Below are positions 6,959 through 12,293 of a DNA stretch of 12,293 nucleotides, in pieces. A program made the position numbers and the translations under genes. The DNA is from Desulfobacteraceae bacterium (lineage in GTDB: Bacteria > Desulfobacterota > Desulfobacteria > Desulfobacterales > JAABSP01), in assembly GCA_011390035.1 (NCBI GenBank), contig JAABTE010000047.1:1-12293 (forward strand), given 5' to 3'. Numbering within the stretch: the first letter of the stretch is position 1; each line of letters starts with the position of its first letter. A model generated the notes under the pieces. It worked only from the letters and a program-made list of their open reading frames with translations, was not told the origin of the DNA and ran no database searches.

Positions 6959-7135
6959 ATTGCGGTTTTTCAGAAGACATGCTACAGAGTATGGGGTAAA
7001 AAATGGCATGACGCCCTAAAAAAACGATGTTATTGACAATACGATAAAATCGAGGACGCATGGAAGGGGGTGTGGCGATGGTGTGAGGGAGCTATCCTTA
7101 ATCGTAAGGGTTGGGTTCTAAATTCTAATTACTAC

Positions 7136-7141
7136 AGGAGG
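7136..7141 (+). promoter_or_regulatory. Shine-Dalgarno fixing the OmpA-like start at 7148
   Basis: AGGAGG is followed after six bases by the ATG at 7148. The same frame stays open back to a GTG at 7070, but that would place 26 unlike residues before a textbook signal peptide. The 7148 start is therefore preferred. Confidence 0.9.
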
Positions 7142-7147
7142 AGAGAG

Positions 7148-8302
7148 ATGAAGATGAAAAAAACCTTTGTGTTGGCGGCGCTCGGTGTCGCCTTTTGCCT
7201 CATGATGAGTCTGCCGGCCTTTGCCGTGGAATTGTCGGCGGATGCCGCCAAGGCCATGACCGACCCCGTCGGCTACGCCACGGTTCGGGACGGCAAGGTG
7301 GTATTTGCCACCAGGGCCGCCGCCTACAGCCCCTCAACGCTCGACAGCCTGCTCAACGCCTATGGCGTCTCCCTGACGCCGGAGGCGGCCCAGGGGCTCA
7401 AAGGGCCCGTCGATTACGCCAAGGTCAAGGACGGCAAGGTCCTTTTCGGGAAACGGGCCACCGCCTACAGCCCCGATATCATGCACCAGATCCTGACGGC
7501 CTATGGGCTGTGCCTTGCCCCCGGGGCGGTGGCCGGCATGCCCGCCACCTATGCCACGGTCAAGGATAACACAATCCTGTTCGGCAAGCGCGCCGCGGCT
7601 TACAGCCCCGACACCTTCGATGCCATCCTGGGCGCCTATCAGCTTTGCGCCGCTCCGGTGGCAGACGCCGCTCCGGGCGACGCCGACGGCGATGGCGTGC
7701 CTGATGATCGCGATCGCTGCCCCGGCACCCCGGCCGGCGTCCGCGTTGACGCCCGCGGCTGCCCGCTGGACAGCGACGGAGACGGCATCGCCGATTACCT
7801 GGATCGCTGCCCGAACACCCCCATGGGCGTGGCCGTTGACGCACAGGGCTGCCCCATCACCGCCGACCGTCCCGCGGTTCCGGGCGACGCTGATGGCGAT
7901 GGCGTGACCGATGACCGGGATCAGTGCCCCGGCACCCCGGCCGGCGCCGTGGTCAACGATGTGGGCTGCTGGGTCGTGGGCAACCTGCTGTTCGATTACG
8001 ACAAGTCCACCATTCGTCCGCAGTACTACTCGGATCTGGATCAGGTTGTGCGGGTGCTCAAGCAGAATCCGGGCATGCGCGTGGAGATCCAGGGCCACAC
8101 GGACAACGTGGCTTCCAAGAACTACAACCTGAAGCTGTCCGAGCGCCGTGCCAACGCCGTTGCCAACTACCTGGCGCGCCATGGCGTTGACAAGGGCCGG
8201 TTGAGCACCAAGGGTTACTGGTTCTCGCGTCCGGTGGCGCCCAACACGACGCCGGAAGGCCGTCAGAAGAATAGGCGCGTGGAGATCCATCCGATTTACT
8301 AA
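7148..8302 (+). CDS. Secreted OmpA-family protein with triplicated N-terminal repeat and three calcium-type repeats
   Basis: This 384-residue protein is exported by the Sec route. A signal peptide (1-26, MKMKKTFVLAALG to AFA) is followed by a probable cleavage before V27. Residues 43-170 contain three copies of a repeat of about 45 residues with core YAxVxDxxxxFxxRAxAYSP, a unit I do not recognise. Residues 177-274 are three thrombospondin-3-like repeats of the form DxDGDGxxDxxDxCPxTP ending in Cys, expected to bind calcium and to be pinned by disulfides. Residues 276-383 are an OmpA-like peptidoglycan-binding domain with intact GHTDN (D319), NLKLSERRANAV (R334) and NRRVE. There is no eight-strand OmpA barrel and no lipobox, so how it attaches to the outer membrane is unclear; the repeats may do so. 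The lipoprotein at 3341-4657 is its paralogue. It probably links the envelope to peptidoglycan. Confidence 0.88.
   Translation: MKMKKTFVLAALGVAFCLMMSLPAFAVELSADAAKAMTDPVGYATVRDGKVVFATRAAAYSPSTLDSLLNAYGVSLTPEAAQGLKGPVDYAKVKDGKVLFGKRATAYSPDIMHQILTAYGLCLAPGAVAGMPATYATVKDNTILFGKRAAAYSPDTFDAILGAYQLCAAPVADAAPGDADGDGVPDDRDRCPGTPAGVRVDARGCPLDSDGDGIADYLDRCPNTPMGVAVDAQGCPITADRPAVPGDADGDGVTDDRDQCPGTPAGAVVNDVGCWVVGNLLFDYDKSTIRPQYYSDLDQVVRVLKQNPGMRVEIQGHTDNVASKNYNLKLSERRANAVANYLARHGVDKGRLSTKGYWFSRPVAPNTTPEGRQKNRRVEIHPIY
7274..7657 (+). repeat. Three protein-level repeats in the OmpA-like N-terminus
   Basis: Units begin at residues Y43, Y90 and Y135. Each contains YAxVxD, a beta-like VxF, then RA(A/T)AYSP and a helix ending near LxAY. 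Copies two and three share LFGKRA(T/A)AYSPD. The DNA copies have drifted, so this is an old duplication within the gene. Confidence 0.85.
7676..7969 (+). repeat. Three thrombospondin-3-like calcium repeats
   Basis: Residues 177-205, 208-235 and 247-274 each start with D(A/S)DGDG and carry CPxTP and a closing Cys. The Asp spacing matches calcium-binding TSP3 loops. They form a stiff linker between the N-terminal repeats and the OmpA domain. Confidence 0.85.
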
Positions 8303-8320
8303 TCGGGTCGGTGGGTTTTC

Positions 8321-8341
8321 AGGTTCGCTGAACCTTCAGCG
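8321..8341 (+). other. Two overlapping, mutually exclusive hairpins in the OmpA-like 3' region
   Basis: AGGTTC (8321-8326) pairs with GAACCT (8330-8335), loop GCT. CGCTGA (8326-8331) pairs with TCAGCG (8336-8341), loop ACCT. Both are perfect 6-bp stems, but they share bases 8326-8335 and so cannot form together. They begin 19 bases after the stop codon. Confidence 0.6.
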
Positions 8342-8350
8342 GTAACAAAT

Positions 8351-8393
8351 GGGGTGCGGGGGCGCTCCCGTTGACATGGCGCTCCCGCATCCC
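8351..8393 (+). terminator. 15-bp hairpin after the OmpA-like gene
   Basis: Bases 8351-8365 pair with 8379-8393 along all 15 positions, with two G-U pairs, around a 13-base loop. A TATGTTATTT stretch follows, only partly T-rich. It probably ends or protects the OmpA-like mRNA. The trxA promoter -35 box lies in its loop. Confidence 0.65.
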
Positions 8394-8399
8394 TATGTT
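8371..8399 (+). promoter_or_regulatory. Promoter for trxA, embedded in the preceding hairpin
   Basis: TTGACA (8371-8376, 6 of 6) and TATGTT (8394-8399, 4 of 6) are separated by exactly 17 bp. Transcription would start near 8406, about 50 bases before the trxA ATG. The -35 lies in the loop and the spacer covers the 3' arm of the hairpin at 8351-8393. Confidence 0.6.
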
Positions 8400-8456
8400 A
8401 TTTGACGATCTAGTCCTTATTCAGGTGATTTTTTTTTCAGACGAAAGGATAAGCGC

Positions 8457-8789
8457 ATGGCATCAGGCGTTTTGGAAATCGATGACGGCAGTTTCGAAAA
8501 AGAGGTGCTCCAGGCGGACAAGCCCGTGATGGTGGACTTCTGGGCCCCATGGTGCGGCCCCTGCAAGGCCATCGGACCGGTTGTGGAGGATCTGGCCGGC
8601 GCCTTCGGCGATCAGATCAAGTTTTCCAAATGCAATGTGGACGACAATCCCGTCACCCCCGTCAAGTACGGCATCAAGGCCATTCCCACCCTGATCTTCT
8701 TCAAGGACGGCAAGGTGGCCGAACAGATCACCGGCATGGTGGCCAAGTCCAAACTGGAAGACACCATCAGGAAAGTGCTCGGAACATAA
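8457..8789 (+). CDS. trxA: Thioredoxin
   Basis: This is a cytoplasmic dithiol-disulfide reductant that supplies electrons to ribonucleotide reductase, sulfur metabolism enzymes and protein repair, and is recycled by thioredoxin reductase. The 110-residue length matches classical TrxA. The active site WCGPC is at residues 32-36 within VDFWAPWCGPCK. Asp27 corresponds to the buried catalytic aspartate, the cis-proline is P77 in IPT, and KDGKVAEQITG matches the final strand region. C59 is an extra cysteine outside the active site. AAAGGA at 8444-8449, seven bases before the ATG, is the ribosome site. There is a promoter upstream and a terminator downstream, so it looks like a single-gene unit. 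The neighbouring envelope genes may be coincidental. Confidence 0.97.
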   Translation: MASGVLEIDDGSFEKEVLQADKPVMVDFWAPWCGPCKAIGPVVEDLAGAFGDQIKFSKCNVDDNPVTPVKYGIKAIPTLIFFKDGKVAEQITGMVAKSKLEDTIRKVLGT

Positions 8790-8819
8790 CACCAATGAAT
8801 ACCCAGGATCGGTTCCGCC

Positions 8820-8850
8820 CGGCGGCGAGCGCCACGCTCGCCGCCGTTTC
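8820..8850 (+). terminator. Rho-independent terminator of trxA
   Basis: A perfect 12-bp GC-rich stem (8820-8831 with 8835-8846) closes on a CCA loop and is followed by TTTCTT. It ends 41 bases before bamD, separating trxA from bamD. Confidence 0.85.
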
Positions 8851-8886
8851 TTATGGACGAGGGCCGAAAGGGGTCGAGAATATCTT

Positions 8887-9546
8887 ATGAAGCGTGTGAT
8901 CCATGGATTGCTGGCCCTGGCGCTGCTGCTGCTGTCCGGCTGCGCCTGGTTTGAAACCCGGCAGGAGAAAACGGCGACTCAGCTCGCCGCAGACGGCATG
9001 ACCGCCTATGAGCGGGGCAAATACCGCGACGCCATCGAATCCTTCGAGAAGCTGCGGGACTGGTATCCATTCAGCAAGTACGCGGCGCTGGCGGAGCTGA
9101 AGACCGCGGACAGCTATTTTCATCTGGGCGAGTACGACGAGGCCATGTACGCCTACGAGACCTTTGAGCGGCTTCATCCCAGAAACGAGGCGGTCCCCTA
9201 TGTAATCTACCAGATCGGCCGCTGCCATTTCGACCGCATGGAGAGCGTGGACCGGGACCAGACAGCCACCCGAAAGGCCCTGGAAGCCTTCAACCGGTTG
9301 AAGCAGAGCCATCCGGACAGCCCCTATGCGGAAAAGGCCGACGCCCACATTCAGGAATGCTATCGCAACCTGGCGGGCCACGAGTTTTATGTGGGCATGT
9401 TCTATTTCAAGAGCAAGCACTACAAAACGGCCATCAGCCGCTTCCAGTCCGTCCTCGACGACTACCCGGACGTGGGGGAGTTGAGCTGGAAGGCCCGGCG
9501 CTACATCGCCATGGCCCGGGAGCGCATGGGCGAGGCGACCGAATAA
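8887..9546 (+). CDS. bamD: Outer-membrane assembly lipoprotein BamD (YfiO/ComL)
   Basis: This is the essential lipoprotein of the Bam complex, which binds BamA and helps fold beta-barrel proteins into the outer membrane. The protein has 219 residues. The signal peptide ends in the lipobox LSGC with lipidated Cys19. The rest is a run of tetratricopeptide-like helical pairs: AADGMTAYERGKYRDAIESFEKLRDWYPFSKYAALAE (35-70), ADSYFHLGEYDEAMYAYETFERLHP (about 74-98), and later ALEAFNRLKQSHPDSPYAEKA and GMFYFKSKHYKTAISRFQSVLDDYPD. The WYPFSKYA and HPDSPYA signatures are typical of BamD. It is slightly shorter than E. coli BamD (about 245). The ribosome site is weak (GAGAA, seven bases upstream). No clear promoter lies between the trxA terminator and the ATG, so its transcription start is unresolved. 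Confidence 0.92.
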   Translation: MKRVIHGLLALALLLLSGCAWFETRQEKTATQLAADGMTAYERGKYRDAIESFEKLRDWYPFSKYAALAELKTADSYFHLGEYDEAMYAYETFERLHPRNEAVPYVIYQIGRCHFDRMESVDRDQTATRKALEAFNRLKQSHPDSPYAEKADAHIQECYRNLAGHEFYVGMFYFKSKHYKTAISRFQSVLDDYPDVGELSWKARRYIAMARERMGEATE

Positions 9547-9556
9547 AAAAAATGTC

Positions 9557-9585
9557 TTTACACGCGCCGCCGGCGGGTGTATAAA
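9557..9585 (+). promoter_or_regulatory. Strong promoter for rpmB with dyad in its spacer
   Basis: TTTACA (9557-9562, 5 of 6) and TATAAA (9580-9585, 5 of 6) are 17 bp apart. The spacer is largely an inverted repeat: ACACGCGCC (9560-9568) pairs with GGCGGGTGT (9572-9580) except for one G-G, around GCC. Transcription would start near 9592, about 55 bases before the ATG. Confidence 0.65.
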
Positions 9586-9647
9586 TCCAATTTTTGTGTT
9601 TGTTGCGGAATCAACTTCTCTTTTGCAAGGATCAGGGAGAAATAACC

Positions 9648-9839
9648 ATGTCCAAGATGTGCGAGCTGTGTGGAAAGAAACCGGTGGTGGGCTGCAATGT
9701 CAGCCATGCCCATAATGTTACCAAGCGCCGCTTCAACCCCAACCTCCAGCGGGTCCGAACCGTTCATAACGGCCAGGTGAAGCGGATGATGGTCTGCACC
9801 AACTGCATCAAGTCGGGGTACGTGGTCAAGGCCCCATAG
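9648..9839 (+). CDS. rpmB: Ribosomal protein bL28 (zinc-binding form)
   Basis: This is a component of the large ribosomal subunit. The 63-residue protein begins MSKMCELCGKKPVVGCNVSHAHNVTKRRFNPNLQ, a textbook bL28 start, and ends with CTNCIKSGYVVKAP. Two CX2C pairs (C5/C8 and C50/C53) make this the four-cysteine zinc-ribbon form; C16 is additional. AGGGAGA at 9634-9640, seven bases before the ATG, decides the start. A longer frame from a GTG at 9594 adds residues unlike bL28. It is transcribed alone, without rpmG, and its stop is only six bases from the stop of the convergent rel gene. Confidence 0.96.
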   Translation: MSKMCELCGKKPVVGCNVSHAHNVTKRRFNPNLQRVRTVHNGQVKRMMVCTNCIKSGYVVKAP

Positions 9840-9850
9840 GCCCACCTATG
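9835..9850. terminator. Small symmetric hairpin spanning both convergent stop codons
   Basis: CATAGG (9835-9840) and CCTATG (9845-9850) form a perfect 6-bp stem around CCCA. It contains the rpmB stop (TAG, 9837-9839) and the rel stop on the other strand (9848-9846). The stem is short and no T tract follows on either strand, so it is at best a weak bidirectional terminator. Confidence 0.35.
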
Positions 9851-12008
9851 TCTTGATCCGCCTGGCCTCCGTTATCGTCTTCACCTTCCGGATGGCGGCC
9901 AGCACCTTGTCCAGGTGCTGCGTGTCCCGCACCGCCAGGGTGAAGCGGCTTTCCACCGTATTGTTCCCCCGCGTTTCGGAATTGGCCGCCATAATGTTGG
10001 CACCGTTTTTGCTGATATTGGCGGCCAGGTCCGCCAGAAGGCCCACCCGATCATGGGAAAGGATGAGGATCTTCACCGGGAAGGTCTCCGCCTTCTCATG
10101 ATGCCACTCCACATCGATCTGCCGGTCCGGGTTCATCTTCAGGGCGTTGACGCACCCGGCCTGATGGACCGTCACGCCATGGCCCCGGGTGATGTATCCG
10201 GTGATCCGGTCTCCGGGCAGGGGCTGGCAGCAGCGGCCGAAGCGGATCAGGATGTCGTCGTGCCCCTTCACCTTCACGCCCGTTTTGGGTTTCCTGGGGC
10301 GCTTGCGGCCGGTGATCCGGCTCATGAGCCATGAGGGCTGGGCGGCCTCGCCTTCGGAAGCCTCCTCCTCCCTCGGCTGGAACTTGCGCACCACCTGGAG
10401 CGGCGTCACCTTTCCGTAGCCGATGCTGGCCAGCAGATCGTCCACCGATTTGAACCCGAACTGCTCCACCACCCCGGCCATCTCGTCGGAGCGGAGCAGC
10501 TCGGCGAAGTTGAGCTTGTGCTTGCGGAAGCGCTTTTCGCACATCTCCCGTCCGATGGACACGCTCCGGTTCTTGTCCTGGGTCTTGATCCACTGGCGGA
10601 TGCGGGAGCGGGCCTTGACGGTGCGGACGAAGCCGAGCCAGTCCTTGCTGGGGTTGTGGTTCTGCTGGGTGACGATCTCCACCACGTCGCCCGTCTGCAA
10701 CTCGTATTTCAGGGGCACCATCCGGCGGTTTACCTTGGCGCCGATGCACTGGCTGCCCACCTCCGTGTGGATCATGTAGGCGAAATCAACGGGCGTTGCC
10801 CCCTTGGGCAGGGTTTTGATCTCGCCATTGGGGGTGAAGACATAGACCTCGTCGGGGAACAGATCGATGCGGACATTTTCCAGGAACTCATCCGGGTCGT
10901 TGAAGCTCTCCTGGTTTTCAATCAGGTTCTGAATCCAGGCGAACCGCTGGGTGATGTCCTCGTCCATCCGGCGGTCCTCCTTGTATCCCCAGTGGGCGGC
11001 GATGCCCGATTTGGCCACCTTGTCCATCTCCTGGGTGCGGATCTGGATCTCGATGCGCTGGCCCTTGGGGCCGATGACGGTGGTGTGCAGGGACTGGTAC
11101 ATGTTCGGCTTGGGCCGGCCGATGTAGTCTTTGAACTTGATGTCGATGGGCTTCCACAGGTCGTGCAGGTGCCCCAATGCCTCGTAGCACTGGTACTTTG
11201 TGCCCAGGATGATGCGAAAGGCGATGATGTCGTAGATGTCCTCGAAGTTGAGGTTCTGCTTGGCCATCTTCTGATAGATGCTGTAAAAATGCTTATACCT
11301 GCCCATCACCTCGCACTTCAGGCCCGCTTTTTCCATCTCCTCGCGGATCTTGTCATTGACCGTTTCAATGTAGTTTTCCCGCTCGACCCTGTCCTGGCTC
11401 ACCCGGCGCTCGATCTCCGCGTACCGGTCGGGCATCAGGTGCATGAAGGAGATGTCTTCCAGCTCCTTTTTCATCCAGTAGATGCCGAGGCGGGAGGCGA
11501 TGGGGGCGTAGATGTCCAGGGTCTCCTGGGAGATCTGGCGCTTTTTGGACTCCTTCTTGTGAAACCCCAGGGTGCGCATGTTGTGGATCCGGTCGGCCAG
11601 CTTGATCAGGATCACCCGGATGTCGTCGGCCATGGCCAGCAGCATCTTGCGGATGCTTTCCGCCTGGCGGGCCTGGGCGCTGCCGAAGGACAGCTTGCCG
11701 AGCTTGGTGACGCCGGAGACGCAGTGGAGAACGTCCTTGCCGAACATCTCCCGGATCTCGTCTTCGGTGGCGTGGGTGTCCTCGATCACGTCGTGGAGCA
11801 GGCCGGCGGCCACCGACACCACGTCCAGGTTCATGTCCGACAGGATATAGGCCACCTCCAGCGGGTGGGTCAGGTACGGCTCGCCGGAGAGCCGCACCTG
11901 GCCGTGGTGGACCCGGGCCGAAAAGATGTAGGCCCGGTCCACGATATCCACATCCGCGTCCGGATTGTTTTCCACAATCCGGTCGATGATGTCGTTGATG
12001 CGAATCAT
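9846..12008 (-). CDS. rel: Bifunctional (p)ppGpp synthetase/hydrolase, RelA/SpoT family
   Basis: This is a stringent-response enzyme that makes (p)ppGpp from ATP and GDP/GTP and also hydrolyses it. The 720 residues carry the complete long-RSH layout. The HD hydrolase domain (about 25-180) has its metal and catalytic residues H48, H72-D73, E76-D77 and N143 in place, so hydrolysis should be active. The synthetase domain (about 235-345) has GRYKHFYSIYQKM, PKPNMYQSLHTT and IEIQIRT. Its KFKD motif (291-294) corresponds to the RXKD of bifunctional enzymes, not the EXDD of synthesis-only RelA. The TGS domain spans about 383-447, a helical region follows, then a CC...H...C zinc-finger segment (GRCCQPLPGD to C619) and a C-terminal ACT domain (about 645-715). 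The ATG lies one base after the proS stop with no strong ribosome site, suggesting coupling to proS. It is probably the only long RSH in this genome. Confidence 0.95.
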   Translation of the reverse strand: MIRINDIIDRIVENNPDADVDIVDRAYIFSARVHHGQVRLSGEPYLTHPLEVAYILSDMNLDVVSVAAGLLHDVIEDTHATEDEIREMFGKDVLHCVSGVTKLGKLSFGSAQARQAESIRKMLLAMADDIRVILIKLADRIHNMRTLGFHKKESKKRQISQETLDIYAPIASRLGIYWMKKELEDISFMHLMPDRYAEIERRVSQDRVERENYIETVNDKIREEMEKAGLKCEVMGRYKHFYSIYQKMAKQNLNFEDIYDIIAFRIILGTKYQCYEALGHLHDLWKPIDIKFKDYIGRPKPNMYQSLHTTVIGPKGQRIEIQIRTQEMDKVAKSGIAAHWGYKEDRRMDEDITQRFAWIQNLIENQESFNDPDEFLENVRIDLFPDEVYVFTPNGEIKTLPKGATPVDFAYMIHTEVGSQCIGAKVNRRMVPLKYELQTGDVVEIVTQQNHNPSKDWLGFVRTVKARSRIRQWIKTQDKNRSVSIGREMCEKRFRKHKLNFAELLRSDEMAGVVEQFGFKSVDDLLASIGYGKVTPLQVVRKFQPREEEASEGEAAQPSWLMSRITGRKRPRKPKTGVKVKGHDDILIRFGRCCQPLPGDRITGYITRGHGVTVHQAGCVNALKMNPDRQIDVEWHHEKAETFPVKILILSHDRVGLLADLAANISKNGANIMAANSETRGNNTVESRFTLAVRDTQHLDKVLAAIRKVKTITEARRIKT

Positions 12009-12009
12009 A

Positions 12010-12293
12010 TCAGTACGCTTTGGCGAACACCGCCCGGGCCGTGGCCGGCTTTCCGCAGCGGACGCAGCCGTTCGAGGCGGCCGGAGCGTCCATGCTTTCC
12101 TCTTTCAGGGGAAGGCATCGGATGGTTACGGCAAGCGCCTCTTTGATCTCCGCCTCGCAGGCCGCCTCGCCGCACCAGGGGGAGATGGCGAAGCCGCCGT
12201 GGATCTCGGGATCATCGGCGTTCCGGGGCGTGAAAAAGGCGTTGAACGCCTCATGGTTCTCGATGGTGGCCGTGTGCTCCCGCCGGTAATCCA
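12010..12293 (-). CDS. proS: Prolyl-tRNA synthetase, C-terminal end (partial)
   Basis: Reading the minus strand gives 93 residues ending in a TGA at 12012-12010; the gene continues beyond the window. The segment DYRREHTATIENHEAFNAFFTP, then GGFAISPWCGEAACEAEIKEAL and VTIRCLPL, and the ending CVRCGKPATARAVFAKAY match the C-terminal zinc-binding domain of archaeal/eukaryote-like ProRS, also found in Thermus and many anaerobic bacteria. The four zinc ligands would be the cysteines of WCGEAAC and CVRC. The chain ends in the conserved C-terminal tyrosine, which in Thermus ProRS reaches the active site. The E. coli-type ProRS, with an inserted editing domain, lacks this tail. It is followed after one base by rel, so the two are likely one transcript. 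Confidence 0.9.
   Translation of the reverse strand, partial: DYRREHTATIENHEAFNAFFTPRNADDPEIHGGFAISPWCGEAACEAEIKEALAVTIRCLPLKEESMDAPAASNGCVRCGKPATARAVFAKAY

Larger units (their letters stand above)
6897..7147. other. AT-rich intergenic region and leader before the OmpA-like gene
   Basis: The 251 bases between asmA and the OmpA-like gene hold no supportable gene and are clearly AT-richer than the flanks, as expected for a promoter region. A perfect TATAAT is at 6953-6958. A perfect TTGACA is at 7033-7038, but the only -10-like word behind it (TAAAAT, 7045-7050) is six bases away, too close to work with it. The leader could be 100-190 bases long. I found no convincing terminator for asmA. Confidence 0.5.

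Noticed and set aside
7033..7050. TTGACA with TAAAAT as promoter of the OmpA-like gene
   Set aside because: The two boxes are only six bases apart and no -10 word lies 16-18 bp downstream of TTGACA.
9594..9647. N-terminally extended bL28 from a GTG at 9594
   Set aside because: bL28 normally begins at MSKxCE; the extension is not bL28-like and AGGGAGA supports the ATG at 9648.
10518..12146. 542-codon open frame on the plus strand opposite rel
   Set aside because: It is the antisense shadow of a fully recognisable Rel protein in GC-rich codons; the translation is His/Asp/Val-rich low complexity with no known motif.
1..12293. CRISPR array, tRNA, rRNA or defence island
   Set aside because: I saw no regularly spaced repeats of CRISPR type, no tRNA-like cloverleaf or rRNA segments, and no nuclease, toxin or phage genes; the genes are housekeeping and envelope functions.

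Overview
The window looks like a GC-rich bacterial chromosome segment, most likely from a Desulfobacterota (deltaproteobacterial) lineage. This is inferred from three things: a single bifunctional Rel enzyme next to an archaeal/eukaryote-like (zinc-domain) prolyl-tRNA synthetase and a four-cysteine bL28; an OmpA protein with type-3 thrombospondin-like calcium repeats; and Gram-negative envelope genes (AsmA, BamD, two lipoboxes). Nothing in the sequence names the species. I see no tRNA, rRNA, CRISPR array, insertion sequence or prophage gene.

Layout, left to right. (1) 1-2361: the 3' two thirds of trkA followed after one base by trkH, a Trk potassium uptake operon. (2) 2362-2965: a spacer with a 23-bp-period direct repeat, then a small helix-turn-helix protein with a four-cysteine C-terminal cluster. 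(3) 3252-8302: an envelope block. It holds a lipoprotein with a von Willebrand A domain and an OmpA-like domain, an AsmA-family membrane protein, and a secreted OmpA-family protein with a triplicated N-terminal repeat and three calcium-type repeats. The two OmpA-domain proteins are paralogues on either side of asmA. (4) 8371-9546: trxA thioredoxin with its own promoter and terminator, then bamD, the lipoprotein of the outer-membrane protein assembly complex. (5) 9557-9839: rpmB (bL28) behind a strong promoter. (6) Minus strand, 12293-9846: the end of proS, then rel one base later, convergent with rpmB.

Functionally, the middle of the window is devoted to building the outer membrane. BamD helps insert barrel proteins, AsmA-family proteins act in outer-membrane lipid and protein homeostasis, and the OmpA-domain proteins tether the outer membrane to peptidoglycan. 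Thioredoxin, bL28, Rel and ProRS are housekeeping. No clearly new multi-gene system is visible. The most unusual points are the VWA/OmpA lipoprotein, whose OmpA domain has Cys in place of the expected peptidoglycan-contacting Asp; a duplicated stop-codon cassette after that gene; a promoter whose -35 box sits in the loop of a terminator-like hairpin before trxA; a dyad in the rpmB promoter spacer; and the Cys4 helix-turn-helix protein.
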